Source: [Clostridium] innocuum
Lineage (GTDB): Bacteria > Bacillota_I > Bacilli_A > Erysipelotrichales > Erysipelotrichaceae
Assembly (NCBI GenBank): GCA_012317185.1
Contig: CP048838.1
Location: 2,294,001 to 2,358,000, forward strand
Length of the DNA stretch: 64,000 nt
Reading direction: 5' to 3'
Shown here: positions 50,972 to 59,889 of the stretch, one piece after another
Position numbering within the stretch: position 1 is the stretch's first letter
Layout of the letters: each line of letters opens with the position of its first letter
Made by a program: the position numbers and the translations under genes
Notes under the pieces: generated by a model
What the model saw: the letters and a program-made list of their open reading frames with translations, nothing else
Told to the model about the DNA's origin: nothing
Databases searched by the model: none

Positions 50972-51478
50972 CTATAGCGATTCATGTATTGTCAGACTAT
51001 CCTGCAATGTCTTTCTGTCAGTCTTTCGTCTCTGTTGACTGCCGTAGCCCACAGCAATAACGAGCCGTATTCTTTTTTTATCCGGTATCTGCAGCAGCTC
51101 TTTGATTTTCTTTTCGTGAAAATATCCAATCATGCATGTATCCAAACCAAGCTCAGCAGCCTGCAGGCACAGATATGCACACGCAATACCGATATCCACC
51201 TGATGAAATTCCTGATTCTTCATGCGATTCACGATTCGCTCAGAAACCACCGGCTTTTGTTCTTCAACAACGATAAAAGCTGCATGCTTTGTAAAGGGCT
51301 GTGTCAGGGCTACCATGGCCGGGTCTTGGATGATGTGAAATTTCCAAGGCTGCGAGTTGCATGCGGATGGTGCCAGCCCCGCGGTTTCCACACATGTTTT
51401 CAGCAGCGCTGAATCAATCGCACGCTCTGTAAAGCTGCGGCAGCTGTATCTTGCGATAATCGCTTCCTGTAGTTCCAT
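50972..51478 (-). CDS. Nitroreductase family protein
   Basis: A 168-residue FMN-dependent oxidoreductase of the nitroreductase family. The N-terminal ELQEAIIARYSCRSFTERAI is typical, with R-x-S-x-R-like FMN phosphate contacts (RYSCRSF). APSACNSQPWKFHIIQD is the second conserved block, and DIGIACAYLCLQAAELGLDTCMIGYFHEKKI the third. Members reduce nitroaromatics or flavins with NAD(P)H; the true substrate is unknown. Start follows TAGGAGACACTTT. It has a candidate promoter about 110 nt upstream. Confidence 0.9.
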   Translation of the reverse strand: MELQEAIIARYSCRSFTERAIDSALLKTCVETAGLAPSACNSQPWKFHIIQDPAMVALTQPFTKHAAFIVVEEQKPVVSERIVNRMKNQEFHQVDIGIACAYLCLQAAELGLDTCMIGYFHEKKIKELLQIPDKKRIRLVIAVGYGSQQRRKTDRKTLQDSLTIHESL

Positions 51479-51593
51479 AAAGTGTCTCCTATTTCCAATC
51501 AATTGTTGAATTTCTCTGTAATTGCGAAAGAAACAGGCTATGATTGATTCATATATGTATATCGTTATTCCTGTATTCTAACTCTTCAGATTT

Positions 51594-51622
51594 AGCATAT
51601 AGTGGAATTCAACATTTGTCAA
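51594..51622 (-). promoter_or_regulatory. Candidate promoter of the nitroreductase gene
   Basis: Minus-strand -35 TTGACA (perfect), 17 nt, -10 TATGCT, about 115 nt before the start codon. The rest of 51479-51756 shows nothing recognisable. Confidence 0.5.
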
Positions 51623-51756
51623 TATATAGTTTACATCAACGATACTACCAAAAGGTGTCACTGCCGTGCCCTCTTGCGATTCCAGATTTCCTGTTAAGCT
51701 ATTTCTTTACAGAATCGATCTGTCATTCTTTTTTCATACCGTTTTGAGAACGCGGA

Positions 51757-52860
51757 TTATGCTGCGCTATCCTTCTTTTTATCCAGCTGCACCTCCTGAA
51801 TCTCTTCAAAGCGCTTCACAATCTTTCCAGCTGTAATCTGCAGCTGCCGCATATCCTGATAGGTTCGCTCAAAATCACTGCCGACTGTCTGATAACGCTT
51901 ATGAAACCGCTCAAACTCGACCTGCAGATGCTTCAGCTCCTGCTGAATCTGTTCCACATGCTCATTGCGCTGTACGCCCAGATAGATTGCACGTATTGCG
52001 GTCAGATATGCCATCAGTGTCGTCGGTGAGACCATATACACCTTTTCTTCATAAGAGTAACGCACGACCTCATCACAGCTCGCATAAATATAGGAAAACA
52101 CTGCTTCGGCAGGCAGAAACATGCAGGCAAATTCCGCTGTTTCCTGCGGCAGTATATACTTGGAAGCGATGGCGCGGATATGCCTTTTCACATCCTGTAC
52201 AAACTGAGCATGTGCTCTGGCCTTTTCCTGCGCCGTATCCGCTGACATCAGACGGTTATAATTTTCCAGCGGAAATTTGGAATCAATACAAATCATACGC
52301 AGCGGTTCACTGGCGAACAGAACAGCATCCGCAATCGTTCCGTTGCTCAGCTTATACTGCTTCTGATAACGATGCTCATCCGTCCCCATCGCCGTTTCCA
52401 AAAGACTGTACAATTCTATTTCACCAAAGATGCCTCTGGTCTTTTTATCATTTAACACATTCTGCAGCTGCAGGATGGATGCAGAGACCTCCCTGATGCT
52501 CTGCTGACTTTCATCCAGCCTTCCCATCTGCTGCAGCACCTTGCCGAAAACCTGTGTTGTCGTCTGATAGCCATGGTGCAGATTCTCATTCAGCGTAAGC
52601 TCCAGATGGCTCATCCGCTGTTCGACGTTTTCATGCAGAGACTGCAAATCGGTTTTCATCAGCTGGGAAATCTGCGTCTGCAGCATCATCAGCTGATTGT
52701 TGAATTGCTGCTGCATGGCTGCCATATCCTCTCGCTGTGCGTTCAGCTCCCGCAGCACTCGTTCACTGTCTGCTGATTTTGCCGGCCGCTGCTGCAGAAA
52801 CAGAAAGATAAACAGCAGTACAACACACAGAATTAAAAATATCAACACATATAGTTCCAT
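51757..52860 (-). CDS. rmuC: DNA recombination protein RmuC
   Basis: RmuC limits DNA inversion at short repeats; the family has a nuclease-like core. The 367-residue protein has one N-terminal membrane segment (about 4-22), a coiled-coil region (about 30-130), then the conserved core with KKTRGIFGEIELYSLLE, ADAVLFASEPLRMICIDSKFPLENY and the helical FVQDVKRHIRAIASKYILPQETAEFACMFLPAEAVFSYIY. Length matches the short Bacillota form. It is followed upstream by a decayed transposon. Confidence 0.95.
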   Translation of the reverse strand: MELYVLIFLILCVVLLFIFLFLQQRPAKSADSERVLRELNAQREDMAAMQQQFNNQLMMLQTQISQLMKTDLQSLHENVEQRMSHLELTLNENLHHGYQTTTQVFGKVLQQMGRLDESQQSIREVSASILQLQNVLNDKKTRGIFGEIELYSLLETAMGTDEHRYQKQYKLSNGTIADAVLFASEPLRMICIDSKFPLENYNRLMSADTAQEKARAHAQFVQDVKRHIRAIASKYILPQETAEFACMFLPAEAVFSYIYASCDEVVRYSYEEKVYMVSPTTLMAYLTAIRAIYLGVQRNEHVEQIQQELKHLQVEFERFHKRYQTVGSDFERTYQDMRQLQITAGKIVKRFEEIQEVQLDKKKDSAA

Positions 52861-53054
52861 AATGATCTCTGCTACTCAAAACATGGACAAATATATCCAT
52901 ACCGAGATGTTGAAAGTTCTTGTGAACCTTTCTTACTGCTTCACCGTATATGCTTTTGTACTGGATACATCCAGATACTACTCACAAGTTCTTGTATACT
53001 CCACAGTCGTAAATTCCCGACGAAAGCCATCGGTACATGCCTACAAGTCCCTGG

Positions 53055-54227
53055 TTATGCTACTTTGTAGGATATAGCATCTCTTAAATTAAGACTTGCA
53101 TGATAATCTCTGTTTGCATGACAGCCACATTCACACACGTATTCTCTGTCAGAAAGTTTTAAGTCCTTCTTGATACAACCACATTCATGACAAAGCTTAC
53201 TGGATGCATACCATCTATCTACAATTCTTAATTCAATCCCTTATTCTCTGCATTTTGCTCCCAGTTTCGCTCTAAATTCATAGAACTTCTGCGAAGCAAC
53301 TGCTTTGGAAAGATGCCTGTTCTTCATCATGCCAGATATGTTCAAATCTTCAATAGTGATATAAGACGGCTTGGTCTTCACCATCTCATTAACACTTTTA
53401 TTTATATAATCCGTACGGATATTCTCTATCCTATGATGAAATCCTTGTACCTTTACTACTTGCTCTCGGATATTTTATCGAGTAGCTTTTCCTCCTTCAT
53501 TTTTATTGCGCTTCTTTAAGCTTTCGTATTTCCTCGAAAGGCAACGCTGTCCTCGTTTTAACTGTTTCTCTACCTTCTTTAATTTTGCAGTTTTATTGAT
53601 GTTCTTCTTTACAATACCATTGCTGATAACAGCAAAGTCCTTGACACCAAGGTCAATTCCTAATCCGATATCTTTTAACTGTGGACATACCTGTTCCGGT
53701 TGTTCAACGAAAACTGACACATACTATCGTCCAGCCTTACATGAAACAGCGCCGCTCTTGATAATGTAAATACTAGAGTCCGTAGGGATATATCCCTTTT
53801 CTTTTCATCTTACCCATCCAAGCGTCGGTATTTTCATACGATGTCTTTCGCATGGTATGGTTACTTTAGAATCTGTTTTCACAAACTACATCTTACCATC
53901 CGATTTGCCTTTTTTCTTGAATTTGGGAAACCCGGATTGTCCTTTGTAGAATCTCCTGAATTCCCTTTCGAAGTTCATAATACTTTGCTTTACAGATTTT
54001 GAACTGACTTCTTTTATCCATACATACTCAGGATTTTCTTTTAAATAGATGTTGTTTAACCATTTTGAGAAGTCCATGCCGGATATGAATTTCTTCTCTT
54101 TTTCATAAACTTCTTTATTACGGGCCAGATTAAAGTTATATACAAAGCGGCAAGTACCAATCGTTTTATTGATTTTCTGTATTTGTTCCAGAGTTGGGTT
54201 GATTTCCGTTTTGTAACTCTTTAGCAA
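53055..54227 (-). pseudogene. tnpB: tnpB pseudogene (RNA-guided nuclease family)
   Basis: The N-terminal part is open: MLKSYKTEINPTLEQIQKIN through FYKGQSGFPKFKKKGKSDGK. A damaged stretch with stops follows (RKGYIPTDSSIYIIKSGAVS is still readable). A middle open part has LGIDLGVKDFAVISNG, the first RuvC-type Asp. The C-terminal part, in another frame, shows ITIEDLNISGMMKNRHLSK (Glu), a stop in CRE*GIELRIVDRWYASS, then the zinc ribbon CHECGCIKKD and CECGCHANRDYHASLNLRDA (last Asp). At least four lesions separate these pieces. Confidence 0.8.
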
Positions 54228-54751
54228 TTTCCTTGTTTTCCTTTATCTGTTTCTTGTATTACCTTAATCCATACAATCTACAACTGAACACATGTAAGAT
54301 AAATATGATATCCTGCACCAATTCTTCGTTTGGCGAAAGAGATTCATTATTTACAACAATGATTCTAGTATTGAATTTTTGGCAGAGCTTTTCAAACCAA
54401 TCATAGCCAAAGCGTATAAATCTGTCTTTACTGGAAATTTTATTCTCCATAACTTCTTATACTTCCTTTTGCGTTGCAAAACTGCCTTAAAAAATCAATC
54501 TGGTTTTTTAAATCGTCTTTCTGGTTTCCTGTAGACACTCTCGCATATATAACAATATCTCTTATATCATTGTATGTATGTATTTCTTTAAATTGTAAAT
54601 ATTGGTCATGAGTGTAATACCTACGATTTGTTGGAGTGCGATTTGCCTTTCATATCCCCTCCCTATCCCAGCGTTGTAATGTTTTAACAGAAACACCTAA
54701 TAATTCTGCAAAATCTTTTGGTTTATAATTTGCGGTATTTGATTTGTTCAT
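54166..54751 (-). pseudogene. tnpA: IS607-type serine resolvase (TnpA) pseudogene
   Basis: The N-terminal MerR-like DNA-binding start is readable (KPKDFAELLGVSVKTLQRWD), then a frame change, then RTPTNRRYYTHDQYLQFK and the catalytic IVIYARVSTGNQKDDLKNQ, which holds the resolvase Ser. A deletion removes the central segment. The C-terminal part (KDRFIRFGYDWFEKLCQKF, VNNESLSPNEELVQDIIFIL, SCRLYGLR) then stops at a TAA where Lys is expected; the same frame continues YKKQIKENKEIAKELQ past the tnpB start. Confidence 0.75.
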
Positions 54752-54840
54752 AATAAGACACCTTTCTCACAAACACATTTTCTATGTTTTTATAATCTTA
54801 TAATCTCTCCTTGCGGATATCATTATACCATATATATACC

Positions 54841-55254
54841 TCAGGAATTCAGAAAAGACAAATAGCGTTCACACAGACGCATGCTTCTGCGAATACAGCG
54901 GATATCGACTGATAAAGACAATTTACTTTCATCATGAAACTGTACCACACAGCCCTTTTCCAGACGGTGCACCTCATCTACTGCACGGTAATTGATCCAG
55001 ATACAATCGGGATTGCGCATTGCTTTTGTCGGAAATAATACATCCCGGTAAATCTCTGATAACAGAATCGGCACCTTCTGATGAATATCCAGATTGCGTG
55101 CAGCTGCTGCTCTTCTCCCCTCAAAGGTGGAGCCATGACGCATACACAGTCTTTGTAATATGACAAGTACAGGCTCCTGCAGTCGTGCCTGCTGCTGATT
55201 CTCCTGCACCATTAAGCAGCTTCTCTCATCAATTCTTTGCAAATAATAAACCAT
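54841..55254 (-). CDS. comK: ComK-like competence transcription factor family protein
   Basis: A 137-residue protein with the ComK family signature: RHGSTFEGRRAAAARNLDIHQKVPILLSEIYRDVLFPTKAMRNPDCIWINYRAV. In Bacillus, ComK is the master activator of competence genes; the NPDCIWINY core is highly conserved. It is shorter than B. subtilis ComK (192), lacking C-terminal residues. The ATG follows GGGAGGCGGGGAA. It sits alone beside a decayed transposon. Activity cannot be judged from sequence. Confidence 0.82.
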   Translation of the reverse strand: MVYYLQRIDERSCLMVQENQQQARLQEPVLVILQRLCMRHGSTFEGRRAAAARNLDIHQKVPILLSEIYRDVLFPTKAMRNPDCIWINYRAVDEVHRLEKGCVVQFHDESKLSLSVDIRCIRRSMRLCERYLSFLNS

Positions 55255-55355
55255 TTCCCCGCCTCCCAAAAAGCATTCACCTAATCGTTATATCACAGGA
55301 ATCGGAAAATGCACAAAAAGTAATCAAATACGAGAGAATTTCCTGCATAAAAAAA

Positions 55356-55376
55356 GGAACAGATTTACTCCGTTCC
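55356..55376 (-). terminator. Terminator after ridA
   Basis: GGAACGGA and TCTGTTCC (one G-U pair) with a short loop, followed by seven T residues on the minus strand. Confidence 0.8.
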
Positions 55377-55389
55377 CATATGACCTCTT

Positions 55390-55857
55390 CTAGCAGCAGC
55401 CTCCGTCGCATCCGCCGCCACAGCCTGAGCATCCGCTTTCCTGCGCTGCCATCTGCTGTTCATAAACCAGGGTATCAATCACAATGCATTCGATTTCTAC
55501 CTTAACATCCTTTGGCAGACGTGCTACCTGCACACAGCTTCTTGCCGGATATGGTTCCTCCAGATAGCTGCCGTATACCTCGTTCAGCTTATCAAAGTCA
55601 TTCAGATCGCTGACAAAGATCGTCGTCTTAACGATGTGCTTGTAATCAAGCCCCATGTCCGCAAGAACAGCCTTGATGTTCTTCATGACCTGGTGAGTCT
55701 GCTCTTCGATTGTCGTTCCTTCTACCTCTCCTGTTTCCGGGTTTAAGGGAATCTGCCCGCTCAGGTAAACAAAGTCTCCCAGCTTCACTGCCGGAGAATA
55801 AGGCCCCAGCGCCTTTGGTGCGTTTGCAGGCTTTACTGCTTTCAAAAATACGTTCAT
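55390..55857 (-). CDS. ridA: RidA/YjgF family deaminase with Cys-rich C-terminal tail
   Basis: RidA hydrolyses reactive enamine/imine intermediates such as 2-aminoacrylate, made by PLP enzymes like threonine ammonia-lyase (ilvA lies in this window). The core (about 1-130) has APKALGPYSPAVKLGDFVYLSGQIPL, the catalytic Arg106 in PARSCVQVARLP and Glu121 in VEIECIVI. Normal RidA ends near residue 125. This one continues for about 25 residues with a Gly/Cys tail, SGCSGCGGGCDGGCC (five Cys). The ATG follows GGAGGAATACT. It is 10 nt after the CNNM gene. Confidence 0.92.
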   Translation of the reverse strand: MNVFLKAVKPANAPKALGPYSPAVKLGDFVYLSGQIPLNPETGEVEGTTIEEQTHQVMKNIKAVLADMGLDYKHIVKTTIFVSDLNDFDKLNEVYGSYLEEPYPARSCVQVARLPKDVKVEIECIVIDTLVYEQQMAAQESGCSGCGGGCDGGCC

Positions 55858-55867
55858 AGTATTCCTC

Positions 55868-57142
55868 CTAGTCTAAATCGTCATCCATTTGTGACAAGAT
55901 CTGCATTTCGATTCTGGCTGCCATACCATCCTTGGTATCCAGAACCTTGATTTCAAAGTTTTCAAATTCTATTTCACGGCCTTTGCGGACCTTGCGATGG
56001 TTATTCAGTTCAAAGATCCAGGCGGCGAAGGTTCTCGCCTTTGTTTTCGGCGCATCCTGATCTTCTACATATGTATCGAAGAAATCAACGAGCGACACAT
56101 TCCCGTCAATCGTAAAGGTATGGTGTCCGATTTCCACGACGTGATTGGGAAGAGGATCATATTCATCATAGATCTCTCCTACCAGCTCTTCCAATACATC
56201 CTCCAGCGTGACAATTCCGACAAACACATGGGAAGTCAAAGATTCCTCAACAATCGCCATATGCTCCCTCGATTTCTGAATATCCTCCAGAACCGCAGGC
56301 AGCTTCTTTCGCTGTGTAACGAATACCGGCTCCTGCATCATCTCAGAAATGACGATTTCCTTATCCTCCAGAAGAGCATCCAGTACATCGCGCACGCGCA
56401 GAATACCGACAACCTCGGTTGTCTGATAGGAAATCACCGGAAGCCGGGACAGCTTGTGATCATGAAGAACCTGCTTCATCTGCTCATAGGTGGCATTGTC
56501 ATACAGAAAAACAACCTGATCCTTGGGTACCATGATATCGCGTACATTCTTATCATCAAACTCAATGACGCTTTCAATCAGCTCGCGCTCCTCCTGCTCC
56601 AGAACTCCCTCCTGTTCAATCGTTGAAACGATCTCCAGAAGCTCATCCTCCGTTGCCGTAACGTTTTCAATTTCCATTTTCTTTTCCCAGTGCGCTTCGA
56701 TCGATTCCACAACAAAGGAAATCGGGCGAAACAGCAGCACCATGATGGAAAGCGGCTTTGCCATAAACAAAGCTACGGATTCCGCTTTTGCTTTCGCAAC
56801 AATTTTCGGCGTAATTTCTCCAAACGTCAGAATCAGAACCGTCATGATTCCTGTGGCAACTGCCACACCGGCACTCCCGAACATCTGTGTAAACAGCTCT
56901 GTCGCAATGGAGGTTGCCAGAATATTCACCACGTTGTTTCCAATCAATATTGTTGTAATTGCAGCCGTAAAGTTTTTGGAAATGCTGTACGCTGTACGGG
57001 CACGCTTATCTCCGTTTTTCGCCATTTGCTTCAAACGTATCATATTCACAGAGGAATATGCCGTTTCTGTTGACGAAAACAGTGCACTGAAAGCTACCAG
57101 TATAAGTAAAACGATGAGAAGACATATTTGCGATCCATCCAA
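55868..57142 (-). CDS. CNNM/CorC (HlyC) family transport protein
   Basis: A 424-residue membrane protein. The DUF21 domain (about 1-180) has four hydrophobic segments and the signature FSSTETAYSSVNMIRLKQMAKNGDKRA, plus LTFGEITPKIVAKAKAE. Two CBS domains follow (about 205-320, VPKDQVVFLYDNATYEQM; VVGILRVRDVLDAL), then the CorC_HlyC domain (about 335-420). Family members export or regulate Mg2+. The start is a TTG after GGGAGTGGTAATTC, giving MDGSQICLLIVLLIL. Confidence 0.92.
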   Translation of the reverse strand: MDGSQICLLIVLLILVAFSALFSSTETAYSSVNMIRLKQMAKNGDKRARTAYSISKNFTAAITTILIGNNVVNILATSIATELFTQMFGSAGVAVATGIMTVLILTFGEITPKIVAKAKAESVALFMAKPLSIMVLLFRPISFVVESIEAHWEKKMEIENVTATEDELLEIVSTIEQEGVLEQEERELIESVIEFDDKNVRDIMVPKDQVVFLYDNATYEQMKQVLHDHKLSRLPVISYQTTEVVGILRVRDVLDALLEDKEIVISEMMQEPVFVTQRKKLPAVLEDIQKSREHMAIVEESLTSHVFVGIVTLEDVLEELVGEIYDEYDPLPNHVVEIGHHTFTIDGNVSLVDFFDTYVEDQDAPKTKARTFAAWIFELNNHRKVRKGREIEFENFEIKVLDTKDGMAARIEMQILSQMDDDLD

Positions 57143-57209
57143 GAATTACCACTCCCTACCGTATGTCCGTTTAGAAAAAGATGGTTAAAGGCTCTTCACC
57201 ATAGACATT

Positions 57210-57237
57210 ATTATAAACGAAAATCGGAAAATTTCAA
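57210..57237 (-). promoter_or_regulatory. Promoter of the CNNM-ridA operon
   Basis: Minus-strand -35 TTGAAA, 16 nt, -10 TATAAT (perfect), about 65 nt before the start. Confidence 0.65.
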
Positions 57238-57277
57238 TGGAAACGACTATATTCTTCTTCAATCTTCACCCAACTCA

Positions 57278-57841
57278 TCACATTTTCCTTGCAATGCCCT
57301 CATAATCCATATACACCGGTGCAGAAAGGTAGATTTTGTTGTTGGACCAGCGCAGAAGGCTTTTTCCGCCGCGGGATACGCCTACAGCTATTTTGTGCAG
57401 GAGATCGTCATGATATGCCTTGCGATAGACCGGAATCAGTGTTTCTGAGCCCTCCGGCGTACTGAAATGCATAGCATCCTGTATTTCGTAGGCTTCAGGC
57501 ATGCGGTACGTATCATGCTCCCGGATTTCAAGAGTCACCAGGTTGCGGAAGCATTTCATGCGGCATTCCCGCTCCTGCAACCGGATATTGCAGGTATCCT
57601 TCTCAAACTGCTTCATATACCAGAACCCCAGACAGCATACCGCCTCCAAACTGCATAAATTTGCAGTATTTGCATCCTCCACAATCTGAAAGCGGATATC
57701 CTCCCTTACAATACTCCCCGCAAAGCTTTGATGCTCCTGCTGCATCTGTTCACTGCACAGTGTAACATCCCGCATGTGCTCTCTTCGCACACTCACCAGC
57801 AGATAATTCCTGTCATTCATTTTTAATTTCCAGAATTTCAC
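57278..57841 (-). CDS. Unknown cytosolic protein, Cys-rich centre
   Basis: I do not recognise this 187-residue protein. The GTG start has an excellent GGAGGGATACT site and yields a product beginning MKFWKLKMNDRNYLLVSVRRE. There is no signal peptide or membrane segment. Seven cysteines cluster in the middle (NLCSLEAVCCLG and CNIRLQERECRMKC), with a basic C-terminal part (GVSRGGKSLLRW). It could bind a metal or be disulfide-rich, but nothing diagnostic is seen. Divergent from the DUF3892 gene. Confidence 0.6.
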   Translation of the reverse strand: MKFWKLKMNDRNYLLVSVRREHMRDVTLCSEQMQQEHQSFAGSIVREDIRFQIVEDANTANLCSLEAVCCLGFWYMKQFEKDTCNIRLQERECRMKCFRNLVTLEIREHDTYRMPEAYEIQDAMHFSTPEGSETLIPVYRKAYHDDLLHKIAVGVSRGGKSLLRWSNNKIYLSAPVYMDYEGIARKM

Positions 57842-57904
57842 AGTATCCCTCCTATGTATAAATATGCGATTGGTGTTCACAATAATGTCAGGAGGTAAGA
57901 AAAA

Positions 57905-58150
57905 ATGAAAAAAGAAAAAACAAGCAAAAAGACACGTTTCGTTGCAGCTCGTCGTAACAGTGATGGTACATTAAGCGAGTTCAAGGACAACAATGGAAAG
58001 ACTTACGACTACGAACAGGCTTTAGAGGCTGTTGAACAGGGTATGATCGAAAACGCTCTTCCATTCACAGGACGTGACGGAGCTCGTCACATTCGTGGAA
58101 TTAACGATGGAGACGAATCCACAAACCTGCGTAACCTGAAAGAGTTCTAA
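57905..58150 (+). CDS. Small DUF3892 family protein
   Basis: An 81-residue protein with basic start (KKEKTSKKTRFVAARRNSDG) and the DUF3892 core: LSEFKDNNGKTYDYEQALEAVEQGMIENA, then GRDGARHIRGINDGDESTNL. The family is frequent in Bacillota and has no known role. Start follows CAGGAGGTAAGAAAAA. It is followed by a strong terminator, as expected for an independent small gene. Confidence 0.75.
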   Translation: MKKEKTSKKTRFVAARRNSDGTLSEFKDNNGKTYDYEQALEAVEQGMIENALPFTGRDGARHIRGINDGDESTNLRNLKEF

Positions 58151-58161
58151 GAAACGCGCAC

Positions 58162-58209
58162 AAAAAAAGAACATGTGCTGCCATCGGCAATCGCACATGT
58201 TCTTTTTTT
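58162..58209. terminator. Strong, bidirectional terminator after the DUF3892 gene
   Basis: GAACATGTGC and GCACATGTTC form a perfect 10-bp stem around a 14-nt loop, flanked by seven A and seven T residues, so it can work in both directions. Confidence 0.85.
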
Positions 58210-58294
58210 ATTTTCTGATATAAGCAGCAGTGGATGCGCATGGGCTGTCTGCCGTTTTCTTGCGCATATCACTTCGCTGATAAAATTCCTGTCA

Positions 58295-58792
58295 TTATTT
58301 ACGAATACGGTAATAGACACATGTATGCAGATGGCCGCGATAGTCCACCTCTGCTGTTTTCTGTATCCGTTTCATACCGCACTTTTCCATAACGCGGCAG
58401 CTTGCAGTATTTTCCTGAAAGGCCCCTGCGCAGATTTCATGATAGCCTTTTTCAAACAGATCTGCTATTACTGCCTGTAACATCTCTGTGGCATAGCCGT
58501 GATTATGATGTGCCGGATGGATCACATACCCCAGCTCAATGCAGCTTTTTTCTGCATCCACAGTATTGACAAACCCGATGAGCTGATCACCAAGATAGAT
58601 TCCACGCTCATAACGCGCTTCCTCATATGACCATTCCTTGAATTGATGAAACAGGCGCTCTGCCATGGATTTTGTTGCAAAATCCGGAATCATAAAGGTT
58701 TTCTTAATTTCTTCATTGCACAGCAGATTCACCATGCCGGTACAGTCTGCTTCCTGAAAGGGCTGTATGCTCAGCCGTTTTGTCTTTATCAT
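58295..58792 (-). CDS. GNAT family N-acetyltransferase (RimJ/RimL-like)
   Basis: A 165-residue acetyltransferase of the Acetyltransf_3 (RimJ/RimL) type. It starts MIKTKRLSIQPFQEADCTGM, typical of this group, and has motif A ELGYVIHPAHHNHGYATEML plus NTASCRVMEKCGMKR as motif B. The group acetylates protein N-termini or small amines. Start follows GGAGGCAGCTT and overlaps the upstream membrane protein gene by 4 nt. A longer upstream reading is not supported. Confidence 0.88.
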   Translation of the reverse strand: MIKTKRLSIQPFQEADCTGMVNLLCNEEIKKTFMIPDFATKSMAERLFHQFKEWSYEEARYERGIYLGDQLIGFVNTVDAEKSCIELGYVIHPAHHNHGYATEMLQAVIADLFEKGYHEICAGAFQENTASCRVMEKCGMKRIQKTAEVDYRGHLHTCVYYRIRK

Positions 58793-59382
58793 AAGCTGCC
58801 TCCAGTTTCTTGTTCTTCCAATTCTTCTACCCGTATCTGCAATGCCAGATAATAGGATTTCAGCTGCCTGCGTGTATAATAGAATAGAAAGCATAATAGC
58901 ACCCCGCCAAGAACACACAAAATTCCGCCGATACAGCGGATATAGACGACTGCCTGTGCCAGCGATGTGCTGGAAAGTCCCTGCCAGGTACAGAAAAAGA
59001 TACCACCTGCCGCAAGCAGTGCGGCACTCAGCACAACGGTCGTACTCCGCTTTTTCTCTACAGCCGGGAAGACGAGCAGAAACAGCAGTGCCGTTACCAC
59101 CTCAAATGGACGCAGCTCCTTCAGCAGAACTGTGATCGCCTTTGTAAAAGAAAAGGATGCAAGGGAAATCGTATCCAGAATAATACGTGATACATAGGTC
59201 TGTGAAATCAGCGGCTCCTTCAGCAACGCGAATACTGAGGGATAATCAGATAGCTGCAGCAGGCGAAGGCCGAGAAACAGATAGGGCAGCACGAGCAGTA
59301 TGCATGAGGATAAGGCAATTAAATACAATAAATGCCGGCGCTTTGCCCGTGTATCGACGAATTGATCGAGCCATTCAATCAT
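58789..59382 (-). CDS. Unknown polytopic membrane protein
   Basis: A 197-residue membrane protein with about four or five hydrophobic segments (near 20-42, 60-78, 88-103, 111-130 and 143-165) and a coiled-coil-like cytosolic tail (ALQIRVEELEEQETGGSL). I do not recognise a family. The ATG overlaps the trmL stop (ATGA), so it is translated with trmL; a TTG start four codons earlier is possible but poorly placed. It is followed by a GNAT gene, also with a 4-nt overlap. Confidence 0.65.
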   Translation of the reverse strand: MIEWLDQFVDTRAKRRHLLYLIALSSCILLVLPYLFLGLRLLQLSDYPSVFALLKEPLISQTYVSRIILDTISLASFSFTKAITVLLKELRPFEVVTALLFLLVFPAVEKKRSTTVVLSAALLAAGGIFFCTWQGLSSTSLAQAVVYIRCIGGILCVLGGVLLCFLFYYTRRQLKSYYLALQIRVEELEEQETGGSL

Positions 59383-59888
59383 GTTGTCAGCCAATCCTCT
59401 CCCTTAATAACCTCAACACCGGAAAGACCCGGATAATCCAGCTGCCGCAAAGCCTCATAGAGGATGATTGCCGCGCAGTTGCTGAGGTTTAAGGAACGCG
59501 CATTGGCCACCATGGGAAGGCGCATACAGTGCTCCAGCTGCCGGGAAAGAATCGTCTTGGGAATTCCTGTACTCTCTTTGCCCAGAATAAAATAGATATC
59601 GCCCTCACATTTGGTAAAGTCAAACTGCGAAGGTGCTTTTTTGCCGTATCTCGTCATATAATAATAATTATCACTGGGATTTTGCTGAGTGAATTCCTCC
59701 CAGCTTTTATAGATTGTATACTCCAGCTCCTTCACATAATCCATACCCGCTCTTTTCAGATGCTGTTCATCCAGTGAAAAGCCCAGCGGCTGTATCAGAT
59801 GCAGACGGGTGCCGGTTGCCATACAGGTCCGCATCATGTTACCGGTGTTCTGCGGGATTTCCGGTTCATATAGTACAAGGTGCAGCAT
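59379..59888 (-). CDS. trmL: tRNA (cytidine/uridine-34-2'-O)-methyltransferase TrmL
   Basis: TrmL methylates the wobble ribose of tRNA-Leu. The 169-residue SPOUT enzyme has LYEPEIPQNTGNMMRTC, the trefoil-knot motifs ILGKESTGIPKTIL and LPMVANARSLNLSNCAAIILYEALRQL, all characteristic. Start follows AAGGAGAAATGAT, 1 nt after rdgB. It forms an operon with rdgB and a radical SAM gene. Confidence 0.95.
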   Translation of the reverse strand: MLHLVLYEPEIPQNTGNMMRTCMATGTRLHLIQPLGFSLDEQHLKRAGMDYVKELEYTIYKSWEEFTQQNPSDNYYYMTRYGKKAPSQFDFTKCEGDIYFILGKESTGIPKTILSRQLEHCMRLPMVANARSLNLSNCAAIILYEALRQLDYPGLSGVEVIKGEDWLTT

Positions 59889-59889
59889 A

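Larger units (their letters stand above)
53055..54751 (-). mobile_element. Decayed IS607-type insertion (resolvase plus TnpB)
   Basis: Fragments of a serine-resolvase-type transposase (tnpA) and a TnpB nuclease gene lie in tandem on the minus strand, the organisation of IS607 elements. Both are interrupted by frameshifts and stop codons, so the element is inactive as it stands. IS607 leaves no clear target duplication and I cannot place its exact ends. The AT-rich sequence 54752-54840 and the tract 52861-53054 probably hold the ends. Confidence 0.75.
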
